From the NCBI GenBank assembly GCA_034666705.1, contig JAXDLH010000499.1, forward strand, positions 1 through 21,933: DNA of 21,933 bases, in the 5' to 3' direction. The position numbers were made by a program, and so were the translations under genes. The DNA comes from JAXDLH01 sp034666705. GTDB taxonomy: Bacteria > Chloroflexota > UBA6077 > SHYK01. The first letter of the stretch is position 1. Each line of letters opens with the position of its first letter. Shown piece by piece: positions 13,678-21,819 of this stretch. The notes beneath the pieces are model-generated. The model was not told where the DNA came from and did no database searches. It saw nothing but the letters and a program-made list of their open reading frames with translations.

Positions 13678-16131
13678 CTACCCCAAGGGTATGATGCTTT
13701 TGGCGCTGGGCCTTCGGCTGACACGCCAGATGACGAGTGTGACCGCAAGGACGCAGAGCCCGCTGAGGGCCGAGACGGCGATTCCGGCGGTAAACGCTAT
13801 TGGGCGGTAAGCCAGCTCCACGCGGTGGGTGCCGGACGAGATCGCCACGCCCATGAATAGGCCATCGACAAGTTGAATCGGCGTGGCCTGACCGTCGACG
13901 GTGGCCTGCCAGCCATCATAGAGCGCTTCGGCCACCACCAGCGTGCCCCCACCTGGCGAAAAGGCGAGGATGTCTGCATGCCCGGGGGTGAGCTGCGCCT
14001 CGATGTGCGGCGCGCCATCCGTGCTGCTTGCGGCGCAGCGCAGCGGCTGGCCAGCCTTGATCGAGCTTGGGGTCGCCGGTGGAGTGGCATCCGCAGGCAG
14101 TACGTAGACCAAGGGGCAAGCTGCCGGGTTTTCCCACATGGCCACCGCGTCGTCGCTGTAGCGCTGGACGAGACCTGCCGCGCGGAGGTCGGCGGCGGTC
14201 GTTACGTCGTGCTCGGCGAGTGGGACCATGACCCAGTGCACGCTCGCAGCGCTCAGCAGCGGGACATTCGGGTGATTCACGAAGAGGTAAAAACGCGACC
14301 GCACGTCCGTACGGACCTGGTCGTCGATCTGCTCGAAATACTCGAGCACCCGGTGCTGCGCCACCGGCTCGTACACGCGGAGGTCGTCTACGCCGTAGAG
14401 CGTGGCGGCATTGGGGAGCAGCGCATCCCCCAGCGCGATCATGCGATCGCCCGGCGCATGCTGCTGCAAGAACCCAATAGCTGGGGGAATCTGTGCCAGC
14501 TCGGCCGCCGTGATCGTCGGATTGTAGTGCCCGCCGAAGTGGTAGAGATCCAGCACAAGGGCGAGCAGCGGCGCGTACACGAGCCACTCGCCGCGCTGAC
14601 GCCAATGGCTCCGCAACCCCACGATGGCCAGGCTCACCCCCCAGATGGCGGCGATGGTTGCGGTCGCGAGCAGCTCGTGGCGGCGGAACGCGATGGCATC
14701 CACCGGCGCCAGCGGCGTGGCGCCCGTCGCATCGGGCAATAGCATCTGTGGCGAGAAGGCAAGCATTCCAACGCCGAGCGCGGCGAGGAGTGCGACACTC
14801 ACGCCGACGAGCCATGGCCAGCGCCGGGTCGCGCGCCAGGTGGCGTCGAGGCCTATCCCCGCCAGCGCGCAGAATCCGAATGCCGTGACGAAGATGAAGC
14901 GGGTGTTCGCCGCCTGATTGAGCCCTGGCAGGCGGCGCATCTCGGTGATGCCCGGGATTCCATAGGCGATGCCCAAGGCGACGATCGTGAGCACGGCGAG
15001 GCCGAGCCAGCCTCGGCGACGGCCCGCGCCGAGCGACATCAGAGCGAGGATCAGGGTACCGAGGCCGGCGTAGCCAATGGTCTCGTTGTAGTTCAGGAAG
15101 TTGAGCGGGCCGATCGTCTGGCCGAGCGGTGAGCCGAACAGGTTCGGCACGAGCCACGTCGCCGCAGTCTCCCGCTCCAGCACCACGCCGCTGAGCAGAC
15201 CGCTGCCACGCTCGGCGGCTTGAATGCCGTCGCCAATCGCCGCGAGTAGTGGGATGACCTGCACCGCGGCGAGTCCCGCTCCGAGCACGACCGAGGCCCC
15301 GAATGCAACGCCGCGCACCACTGACGAGCGCGCGCTCGACCAGAGGCCATTGCGACGCACCAGGGCGCCCGCCAGGTCCTGTCCCAACCATGCGGCGACG
15401 AAGAGGCCGAGGGCGAATTCGCTGTGGGCGGTCGTCTCCGGGTGCCCGCCGAAAAGCTGGATGGCGAGCGCGCCGGCATGGCTAAGCCACCAGTGGAGCC
15501 CGCCGGTTTGAAGGCCGCGCGTCGCGGTCCAGAAGAGATACGGTGTGACCAGCAATGCATTCGTGTGCGGCCAGCCGAGCCACGTGACCATCGGGCCGCT
15601 GAAGCCCCATGCCACACCCCCGAAGACTGCCCCCGAGCGACGGACGCCGAGCGCGACAAGGAAGAGCGCCATCCCAATCGCCGCGAGCGGGGGCTTGGCG
15701 AGTTGGGTGAGCGTTGCCGCCACGTCCGGGCTAAGCCAGTATGTGGCAACGTTGGGCGGGAAGAGGATGGCCGACTGGCCATTCGCGAAAAGCGGCACCC
15801 CGCCTCCAGCGTAGGGGTTCCAGAGCGGGAAGCGGCCGGCCGCCAGCTCATGCTGGGCGAGCACACGCCACGGGTACATCTGCTGCACGATGTCGCCGAG
15901 CAGCCCATTTGCGGGCCGCTGGGGTACGTGGCCTGCCGTCCACGGCGGAAATGCCGCCAGCATGTCTGCCGGTACGAGCCGCCCGCCCGCCGTAATGCCT
16001 GGACCGTAGGTGCCGAGCACGATGAGCAGCGCGATGAGCCCGGCGAGTACGGCCGGGTGGGTCAGCGCGCCGAGCGGGACCATGCGTGCAGCCCGGCGCG
16101 CCGACTCCTCCTCAGTAAACTCCGCGCTCAC
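13678..16131 (-). CDS. YfhO-family multi-pass membrane protein (putative GT-C glycosyltransferase)
   Basis: An 817-residue integral membrane protein with about a dozen hydrophobic segments from residue 28 on and a soluble C-terminal beta domain. An early external loop holds PADMLAAFPPW and the YfhO-type sequence FPLWNPYAGGGVPLFANGQ, with PPNVATYWL following. The C-terminal part ends with ALYDGWQATVDGQATPIQLV and GTHRVELAYRP, a second YfhO hallmark. Family members are thought to transfer sugars from lipid carriers to cell-envelope polymers, but the substrate here is unknown. GTG 16131 is chosen because it overlaps the stop of the SAM hydrolase gene as GTGA, with GAGGA upstream. Further in-frame starts exist at GTG 16158 and at an ATG 15 codons into the chosen frame. 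The last segment and basic tail (VIWRVSRRPSAK) lie at the very C-terminus. Confidence 0.85.
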   Translation of the reverse strand: MSAEFTEEESARRAARMVPLGALTHPAVLAGLIALLIVLGTYGPGITAGGRLVPADMLAAFPPWTAGHVPQRPANGLLGDIVQQMYPWRVLAQHELAAGRFPLWNPYAGGGVPLFANGQSAILFPPNVATYWLSPDVAATLTQLAKPPLAAIGMALFLVALGVRRSGAVFGGVAWGFSGPMVTWLGWPHTNALLVTPYLFWTATRGLQTGGLHWWLSHAGALAIQLFGGHPETTAHSEFALGLFVAAWLGQDLAGALVRRNGLWSSARSSVVRGVAFGASVVLGAGLAAVQVIPLLAAIGDGIQAAERGSGLLSGVVLERETAATWLVPNLFGSPLGQTIGPLNFLNYNETIGYAGLGTLILALMSLGAGRRRGWLGLAVLTIVALGIAYGIPGITEMRRLPGLNQAANTRFIFVTAFGFCALAGIGLDATWRATRRWPWLVGVSVALLAALGVGMLAFSPQMLLPDATGATPLAPVDAIAFRRHELLATATIAAIWGVSLAIVGLRSHWRQRGEWLVYAPLLALVLDLYHFGGHYNPTITAAELAQIPPAIGFLQQHAPGDRMIALGDALLPNAATLYGVDDLRVYEPVAQHRVLEYFEQIDDQVRTDVRSRFYLFVNHPNVPLLSAASVHWVMVPLAEHDVTTAADLRAAGLVQRYSDDAVAMWENPAACPLVYVLPADATPPATPSSIKAGQPLRCAASSTDGAPHIEAQLTPGHADILAFSPGGGTLVVAEALYDGWQATVDGQATPIQLVDGLFMGVAISSGTHRVELAYRPIAFTAGIAVSALSGLCVLAVTLVIWRVSRRPSAKSIIPLG

Positions 16132-16922
16132 GACGGCGATGGGTTGTCCTCGCAGCACACCTCGATCGTTGCTCCCAGGCCGATGCCGAGAAGCTGGCGG
16201 GCGCTCTGGCCGGGAGCCGCAAACTCGAGGCGTGCTTCGCTGGAGATGATCGCGACAAGCCGCTGCCCCGGGTCGTAGAACTGGCTCAGTCCGCCCACCT
16301 TGGCGTTGCCCGCATGGAGTTCGTGGATGCGGTATCCCGTGAGGTGCTCGGCGCGGACGTTCGTCACGAGGTTGCCAAAGCGGTCGACGTCGATCACCTC
16401 GCCCCGCAGGCAGTTCCCCGCCCAGCGCGGTTCCGGGATCGTGAGCTCGACGATGTGATCGAGGGGCTGGCCGAGTTCGCTGAGCGGCGCGCCGGCCGCG
16501 AGATGCGCCGCGGCCGGCGCGAAGAGGTCGCGGCCATGAAATGTCTGGCTGATCACGGGAAGCTGGAAGCGCCGCTCGGTCAACTCGACGCCTCGCCAGC
16601 GTCCACCGGCTTCGTCTAGCGCGAGCGCCATGAGCCCATTGTCCGGACCCACGAAGCGGTGCGTGTCATTCTCCACGGCGATCGGTCGTCGCGAGCTGCC
16701 GACGCCGGGGTCGACCACGACCAGGTGAACGGCGCCCGCCGGGAAGTACCGCGCGGCGGCCGCCAACCGCAGCGCCCCAGCGCGGACGTCCTGGGGCGGC
16801 ACGTCGTGGCAAATATCCACGAGGTCCGCCTCGGGACAGATACCCAGGATCACGCCCTTCATCGCGCCGACGAAGGCATCGGCGGTCCCGAAATCCGTCG
16901 TGAGTGTGATGATCGGCCGCAT
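16128..16922 (-). CDS. SAM hydrolase (adenosine-forming), DUF62/SAM_HAT family
   Basis: Family known for S-adenosyl-L-methionine hydroxide adenosyltransferases, which split SAM into adenosine and methionine and are related to fluorinases and chlorinases. The 264 residues are full length. Signatures are TLTTDFGTADAFVG (7-19), DICHDVPPQD (37-45), VVVDPGVGSSRRPI (68-81), GPDNGLM (92-98) and FHGRDLFAPAAAHL (128-141), then DVDRFGNLVTNV in the C-terminal domain. Asp71, Arg78 and His129 sit at positions matching the Asp-Arg-His triad of the hydrolases. I see no obvious fluorinase-type insertion. ATG 16922 follows the prmA stop by two bases, and its stop overlaps the next start as GTGA. It is therefore the middle gene of a tightly coupled prmA-SAM hydrolase-yfhO string. 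The physiological role of the family is unsettled. Confidence 0.92.
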   Translation of the reverse strand: MRPIITLTTDFGTADAFVGAMKGVILGICPEADLVDICHDVPPQDVRAGALRLAAAARYFPAGAVHLVVVDPGVGSSRRPIAVENDTHRFVGPDNGLMALALDEAGGRWRGVELTERRFQLPVISQTFHGRDLFAPAAAHLAAGAPLSELGQPLDHIVELTIPEPRWAGNCLRGEVIDVDRFGNLVTNVRAEHLTGYRIHELHAGNAKVGGLSQFYDPGQRLVAIISSEARLEFAAPGQSARQLLGIGLGATIEVCCEDNPSPS

Positions 16923-16924
16923 CG

Positions 16925-17857
16925 CTATAGGGTCGGGCTCGCGGTGATGGCAACCCAGTCGCCATCCGGTTCGACCCGCTCGGTGCGCAGTCCGACTGCG
17001 GCGAACGCCTCCGACACCATGTCGGCAGTGTCGGCGAGGATTCCAGAAGCGACGAGATGGCCACCCGGGGCGAGAAGCGGCGCCATGGCGGGTGCCAGGG
17101 CCGCGTTCACCCGGGCGGTCACGTTCGCGAGGATCAAGTTGAAGGGACCACGATCGCCTCGTATCTGGGCTGCGCGCCCGATGGGGAGCCCGTCCGGGAG
17201 GCTGCCTTCGAAGATCCTGACCGTGCGCGACACGTGGTTGAGGCGTACGTTCGCGCGGGCCGCTCTGGCAGCGATCGGATCGGTATCCACGCCGACCACG
17301 CGTGCCGCGCCGAGCCGGGCCGCAGCAATGGAGAGAATGCCCGAGCCGGTTCCAACGTCGAGCACCCGATCACCCTGCCGGCACATCTCCTCCACACCTT
17401 GCAGGCAGAGGCGAGTTGTGGGGTGCATGCCGGTGCCGAATGCGAGCCCTGGGTCGAGCCGCACGATGATCTCGCCCTCCTGCCGGTGATGGCGACGCCA
17501 GGCAGGCACGATAACTGTCCGCCGACCCAGATGCAGGACTGGGAAGAATGGCTTCCACGAGTTGGCCCAATCCTCCTCGGCAATACGGAGGATACCGAGC
17601 GGCTCGACAGCGCGAAGCTGGCCCAGATGCCAGAGCGCGTGCTCGACCTCTTGCTGGATGCCAGGCGCCTTTTCGTCGTCGGGGATGTACGTCTTTACGA
17701 TGGGACGGCGGCTCGGGTCGGGCTGCGGCGCCTCGTCGATGCGGGGCTGCACAAATGGTTCGTCGATCGCCACCCCGTGGCCGTGCGCGCGGAGCACCTC
17801 GGCGACGGCATCTACGGCCTCTTCGTCAGCCGCGACGGCAAGCTCGAGCCAATCCAT
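16925..17857 (-). CDS. prmA: Ribosomal protein L11 methyltransferase
   Basis: SAM-dependent enzyme that trimethylates lysines and the N-terminus of ribosomal protein L11. The 310-residue protein has the N-terminal substrate-recognition domain (about 1-105, WLELAVAADEEAVDAVAEVL; EEDWANSWKPFF) and the C-terminal methyltransferase domain. The latter contains DPGLAFGTGMHPTT (135-148), VLDVGTGSGIL (165-175), VGVDTDPIAARAARAN and LILANVTARV (241-250). ATG 17857 is preferred over the adjacent TTG 17860 because AAGG stands seven bases before that TTG-ATG pair. It begins 44 bases after dnaJ, the classic dnaJ-prmA arrangement, and ends two bases before the SAM hydrolase start. Confidence 0.96.
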   Translation of the reverse strand: MDWLELAVAADEEAVDAVAEVLRAHGHGVAIDEPFVQPRIDEAPQPDPSRRPIVKTYIPDDEKAPGIQQEVEHALWHLGQLRAVEPLGILRIAEEDWANSWKPFFPVLHLGRRTVIVPAWRRHHRQEGEIIVRLDPGLAFGTGMHPTTRLCLQGVEEMCRQGDRVLDVGTGSGILSIAAARLGAARVVGVDTDPIAARAARANVRLNHVSRTVRIFEGSLPDGLPIGRAAQIRGDRGPFNLILANVTARVNAALAPAMAPLLAPGGHLVASGILADTADMVSEAFAAVGLRTERVEPDGDWVAITASPTL

Positions 17858-17901
17858 CAATCTGCCTTAGAAGGGTTCGCGCTCGGCCACCGGCAGCGCG
17901 G

Positions 17902-19077
17902 CTAGACGCCGAACGCTTCCTTGATCTTGTCGAACACGCCCTTCGCGTCCGAGTTCTGCGAGTTCCTGAACGTGGCGTCCAGCTTGCGGAAGAGCTCCTT
18001 CTGCTCCTTGGACAGGTTGGTCGGGATGATCGCATGGACGCGAACCTGGAGGTCGCCGCGGCGGTTCTCACGGAGGTGGGGTACGCCCTTCCCCTTCATG
18101 CGGAAGACCTTGCCGTGCTGCGTGCCGCTGGGGATCTTGAGCTGCTCCTCGCGAACGAAGCCCTCGGTTTCTGGATCGAGCGTCGGGATCGCAACCTCGT
18201 CGCCCAGCGCGGCTTGTGCCACGTTGATCGGCACGTCCAGCACGAGGTCATTGCCCTGGCGACGGAGCAGGAGCTCGGTATCTTCCCAGCTCACCATCTT
18301 GTGGCTGGGAACGTGGATCGCGACGTACAGGTCGCCTGGCACGCGGCCACCGCGCGAGCGGTCGGGGGGCTCGCCCTCGCCAGTCAGGCGGATCTGGGTG
18401 CCGTCCTCAATGCCTGCGGGTATCGCGAGCTCGAGCCGCTTATTCATTGGCATCTGCCCGCTGCCTTTGCACGTGCTGCAGGGCGATTTGATGACGCGCC
18501 CTTCGCCGTGGCAGGCGTCACAGATACTCACGTTGACGAACTGCCCAAAGATCGATTGGTGCGAGCGGCGCAGCTCCCCGCTTCCGCCGCACCGAGGGCA
18601 GGTTTCTGGTTGCGTGCCGGGTTCCATGCCCATGCCGCTGCAAATCTGGCACGGCTCGTGTTTGGGAATCTCGACCTCACGCTTGACGCCGAAGACCGCC
18701 TCCTCGAAGGTGATCTCCATATCGGTGCGAAGGTCGGCGCCGCGCTGCGCCCGCGGGCGGCGGCCGCCGCCCGCCGTGCGGCCGAAGAAAGAGTCAAAAA
18801 TGTCTTCGAAACCGAAGCCGGAGAACCCGCCAAAGCCACCGGCGAACGGACTGTCGCCCGCGGCGCCGAACCGGTCGTAGTTGCGCCGCTTGTCGGCGTC
18901 CCGCAGTACCTCGTACGCCTCGTTGACCTCTTTGAAGCGCTCCGCCGCCTCGGGGCTCGCGTTGCGGTCGGGGTGCAGCTCAAACGCCTGCTTGCGAAAG
19001 GCCCGGCGGACGTCGTCCTCCGTCGCATTCCGCGCGATGCCGAGGACGTCGTAGTAGTCGCGCTTGCTGGTGGCCAT
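17902..19077 (-). CDS. dnaJ: Chaperone protein DnaJ (Hsp40, type I)
   Basis: Co-chaperone that delivers unfolded clients to DnaK and stimulates its ATPase. The 391-residue protein has all type I domains. The J domain (1-70) has HPD at 35-37. A Gly/Phe region follows (about 74-100, GGFGGFSGFGFEDIF). The zinc domain has four CxxCxGxG repeats (143, 160, 186 and 200). The C-terminal beta domains contain GDLYVAIHVPSH and GDLQVRVHAIIPTNLS. ATG 19077 is used because it gives the family start KRDYYDVLG. The 34 residues of open frame upstream are not family-like and contain the leader region. A 204-base gap with a good promoter separates it from dnaK, while prmA follows closely. Confidence 0.97.
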   Translation of the reverse strand: MATSKRDYYDVLGIARNATEDDVRRAFRKQAFELHPDRNASPEAAERFKEVNEAYEVLRDADKRRNYDRFGAAGDSPFAGGFGGFSGFGFEDIFDSFFGRTAGGGRRPRAQRGADLRTDMEITFEEAVFGVKREVEIPKHEPCQICSGMGMEPGTQPETCPRCGGSGELRRSHQSIFGQFVNVSICDACHGEGRVIKSPCSTCKGSGQMPMNKRLELAIPAGIEDGTQIRLTGEGEPPDRSRGGRVPGDLYVAIHVPSHKMVSWEDTELLLRRQGNDLVLDVPINVAQAALGDEVAIPTLDPETEGFVREEQLKIPSGTQHGKVFRMKGKGVPHLRENRRGDLQVRVHAIIPTNLSKEQKELFRKLDATFRNSQNSDAKGVFDKIKEAFGV

Positions 19078-19151
19078 GAGGCTAAGGTTCTCCGTATTCA
19101 GGTGGCGTGTCTGCGAACGACTGAATCGTAACTGCTGCTCTTGCCCTATGC

Positions 19152-19180
19152 GTTGCTTGCCGACCGGCAGGCGAGCCAAC
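19152..19180 (-). other. Imperfect inverted repeat in the dnaJ leader
   Basis: The minus strand can fold as GTTG-g-CT-c-GCC / GGC-a-AG-CAAC around an eight-base loop: nine pairs with one bulge and one mismatch. It lies about 75 bases before the dnaJ start, within the leader expected from the promoter at 19194-19222. It does not cover the ribosome site. Confidence 0.35.
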
Positions 19181-19193
19181 GGGACCGGCGTCC

Positions 19194-19222
19194 ACTATAC
19201 CGAAGCCCCGGAGGGGCAGCAA
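19194..19222 (-). promoter_or_regulatory. dnaJ: Sigma-70-type promoter for dnaJ
   Basis: Minus-strand TTGCTG (19217-19222) and TATAGT (19194-19199) are separated by exactly 17 bases and match consensus at four and five positions. The spacer contains GCCCC-GGA-GGGGC, a 5-bp-arm palindrome (19205-19217). Initiation near 19187 would give a leader of about 110 bases. No CIRCE-type repeat is seen here. Confidence 0.55.
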
Positions 19223-19281
19223 GCAAACGGACATCCAGGGCGCCCCCTGCGAGCAGGATTGCCCGTAGATGCCCGTTTGCG

Positions 19282-21177
19282 TCACACTTCGCGGAACTCG
19301 CCCTCGACCGTGCCCTCGTCGCCTGGTCCCTTGCCCCCCGGCTGACCGCCGGGGCCGCCAGGCGCACCCTGGCCGTATACCGCCGAGCCAAGCTGCTGCA
19401 TCGTCTCGTTCAGCGACTCCATCGTGCTGCGGATCTGGCCGATATCCTGGCCCTGCAGCGCGGTTTTCAGCTCCTCGACCTTGGCCTGCGCTTGCTCCTT
19501 GAGCTCGGCCGGCATGTGCCCTTCGTCCTCGCGAAGCAGCTTCTCGGTGCTATAGGCGAGCGAGTCGGCGGTGTTCCGCAGCTCGATCTCCTCGCGGCGG
19601 CGGCGGTCCTCATCGGCGTGCGCCTCCGCCTCCTTCTGCATGCGCTCGATCTCTTCCTTGCTCAGCCCGCTCGACGCCGTAATCGTGATGCGCTGCTCCC
19701 GACCCGTCCCCTTGTCCTTGGCATTTACCGAGAGGATGCCGTTTGCGTCGAGGTCGAACGTCACCTCGATCTGCGGCAGGCCACGCGGCGCTGGCAGCAG
19801 GCCATCGAGGATGAAGCGGCCGATCGTCTTGTTGTCGTTGGCCATCGGGCGCTCACCCTGGAGGACGTGAATCTCTACCGACGGCTGGCTGTCCGCGGCG
19901 GTGCTGAATACCTGGCTCTTTGACGTCGGCACGGCGCTGTTCCGCTCGATCAGCGGCGTCATCACGCCGCCGAGCGTCTCGATACCGAGCGTAAGCGGTG
20001 TGACGTCTACCAGGAGGACATCCTTGACGTCGCCCTGGAGCACGCCCGCCTGAATGGCAGCCCCAATGGCCACTACCTCGTCCGGGTTGACGCCCTTGTG
20101 GGGCTCCCGGTTGAAGTATTTCTTGACCGTCTCCTGCACCGCCGGCATGCGCGTCTGCCCTCCGACCAGCACGACCTCGTCGATCTGGCTCGGCTGCAGC
20201 TTCGCGTCGGCCAGGGCCTGCTTAAGGGGGCCCGTCGTGCCTTCGATCAGGTCGCCGGTGAGCTGCTCGAGCTTCGACCGCGCGAGGGTCAACACCAGGT
20301 GCTTCGGACCCGAGGCGTCGGCGGTGATGAAGGGCAGGTTGATCTCTGCCTGCATCACGGTCGAAAGCTCGACCTTCGCCTTCTCGGCCGCCTCCTTCAA
20401 GCGCTGCAGGGCCATGCGGTCCTGCCGCAGGTCGATGCCCTGATCGCGTTTGAACTCGTCGCAGATCCAGTCGATGATGCGCTGATCGAAGTCGTCGCCG
20501 CCGAGGTGCGTATCGCCGTTCGTCGAGATGACCTCGAACACGCGATCCGCGAGGCGAAGCACCGAGATATCGAAGGTGCCGCCGCCGAGGTCGTAGACGG
20601 CGATCTCCTCTTCATCCTCGTTGTGCTTGTCGAGACCGTAGGCGAGCGCCGAAGCCGTCGGCTCATTGATGATGCGCTGGACCTCGAGACCGGCGATCTG
20701 CCCGGCATCCTTTGTGGCCTGCCGCTGGCTGTCGTTGAAATACGCGGGAACGGTGATGACCGCCTGCGTCACCGGCTCACCCAGGTAGGCCTCGGCGTCG
20801 CGCTTCAGCTTCTGGAGGATCATCGCCGAGATCTCTTGCGGCGAGTAATCCTTGTCGCGCACCCGCACGCGCAGATCGCCATTGGCTGCGGCCGTCAGCT
20901 TGTACGGCACGAGGGCCTTGTCGCGCTCGACCGATGAATCGTCGAGCTTGCGCCCCATGAACCGTTTGATCGAGAAGATCGTATTCTCCGGATTCGTGAT
21001 GGCCTGCCGCTTCGCGACCTGGCCGACCATCAGCTCTCCGGTCTTTGGATTGACGGCGACGACCGACGGCGTGAGCCGGCTGCCCTCAGCGTTGGGGATC
21101 ACGACGGGCTCGCCGCCCTCCATGACCGCCATCACCGAGTTGGTCGTCCCCAAATCGATGCCAATTACTTTTGCCAT
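19282..21177 (-). CDS. dnaK: Chaperone protein DnaK (Hsp70)
   Basis: ATP-dependent chaperone of 631 residues. The N-terminal ATPase shows GIDLGTTNSVMAVMEGG (6-22), the Gram-negative-type insert around LRVRVRDKDYSPQEISA, VPAYFNDSQRQATKDAG, YDLGGGTFDISVL and LVGGQTRMPAVQ. The substrate-binding domain follows (VDVTPLTLGIETLGGVMTPL; FDLDANGILSVNAKDKGTG). The helical lid ends in a Gly/Pro-rich tail with the terminal EGEFREV, a version of the conserved EEVD-like end of bacterial DnaK. ATG 21177 gives the family N-terminus and has AAGGG close upstream; the longer open frame overlaps grpE in another phase. It lies seven bases after grpE, so the two are one transcript. Confidence 0.98.
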   Translation of the reverse strand: MAKVIGIDLGTTNSVMAVMEGGEPVVIPNAEGSRLTPSVVAVNPKTGELMVGQVAKRQAITNPENTIFSIKRFMGRKLDDSSVERDKALVPYKLTAAANGDLRVRVRDKDYSPQEISAMILQKLKRDAEAYLGEPVTQAVITVPAYFNDSQRQATKDAGQIAGLEVQRIINEPTASALAYGLDKHNEDEEEIAVYDLGGGTFDISVLRLADRVFEVISTNGDTHLGGDDFDQRIIDWICDEFKRDQGIDLRQDRMALQRLKEAAEKAKVELSTVMQAEINLPFITADASGPKHLVLTLARSKLEQLTGDLIEGTTGPLKQALADAKLQPSQIDEVVLVGGQTRMPAVQETVKKYFNREPHKGVNPDEVVAIGAAIQAGVLQGDVKDVLLVDVTPLTLGIETLGGVMTPLIERNSAVPTSKSQVFSTAADSQPSVEIHVLQGERPMANDNKTIGRFILDGLLPAPRGLPQIEVTFDLDANGILSVNAKDKGTGREQRITITASSGLSKEEIERMQKEAEAHADEDRRRREEIELRNTADSLAYSTEKLLREDEGHMPAELKEQAQAKVEELKTALQGQDIGQIRSTMESLNETMQQLGSAVYGQGAPGGPGGQPGGKGPGDEGTVEGEFREV

Positions 21178-21184
21178 ATTCCCT

Positions 21185-21778
21185 TCACCGCTCGTTTGAA
21201 TTGGCCGCTTGGCCTTGTCCGGGACCAACCCGGACCAGTGTTGGCCGGAGCACCCGGTCGTGCAGACGATAACCACGCTGGAGCTCGCCGACGACGGTTG
21301 TCGCGTCGCCGGGATTACCGTCGCGCATGACTGCCTCATGTTCGTGCGGGTCGAACTCCTTGCCGAGCGCCTCGATTGGCTGGAGGCCGTGCAGCTCCAG
21401 GGCGTGCTGCAGTTTGCGCTCGATGAGCAGGAGTCCCTCGACCCAGGTCAGCCCGCGGAGCTCCGGCGGCAAACCGTTGAGGGCTCGCTCGAAGTCGTCC
21501 ACCACCGGCAGCAGCTCCCGAATCAAGCCCGCCTCCGCGTTCTTCACGAGATCGACTCGCTCCTGCTCGACGCGCCGCCGGAAGTTGACGAAGTCGGCCT
21601 GGGTTCGTTGCCACGCTTTGAGCTGTTCTGCGGCCTCGCTGCGCGCTGTCTCGAGCAGGCGGCGGAGCTCTTCGGGAGACTCCTCGCCACTATTGGTCGG
21701 GTTCACCGGATTTGAGGTCTCGTCTTGCTCGACGGCTCCGTCGCCGCGTTCGATGTTGTCGTTGTTCATTTTGCTCAT
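21185..21778 (-). CDS. grpE: Nucleotide exchange factor GrpE
   Basis: Releases ADP from DnaK. The 197-residue protein has an acidic disordered N-terminus (1-38), a long coiled-coil helix (about 39-90, ARSEAAEQLKAWQRTQADFVNFRRR) and the beta-wing region. That region shows FDPHEHEAVMR and the terminal GYRLHDRVLRPTLVRVG, which is the GrpE signature end. ATG 21778 is taken as the start. ATG 21769, three codons later, is equally possible because neither has a strong ribosome site. It lies between hrcA and dnaK, the standard hrcA-grpE-dnaK order. Confidence 0.96.
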   Translation of the reverse strand: MSKMNNDNIERGDGAVEQDETSNPVNPTNSGEESPEELRRLLETARSEAAEQLKAWQRTQADFVNFRRRVEQERVDLVKNAEAGLIRELLPVVDDFERALNGLPPELRGLTWVEGLLLIERKLQHALELHGLQPIEALGKEFDPHEHEAVMRDGNPGDATTVVGELQRGYRLHDRVLRPTLVRVGPGQGQAANSNER

Positions 21779-21819
21779 CCACGGATTGGGCGTGCTGGCC
21801 AGGTTGCCAACAGCCTCTT

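Noticed and set aside
17548..19131. 527-codon open frame antisense to dnaJ and prmA
   Set aside because: It spans two well-supported genes and the intergenic junction, has no recognisable domain and no ribosome site.
19078..19281. CIRCE operator for HrcA
   Set aside because: I looked for TTAGCACTC-N9-GAGTGCTAA-like arms here and in other gaps and saw none; the operator would be expected upstream of hrcA, beyond the window.
21178..21339. N-terminal extension of dnaK
   Set aside because: These 54 codons overlap grpE; the DnaK family start MAKVIGIDLGTT is at 21177 with a ribosome site.
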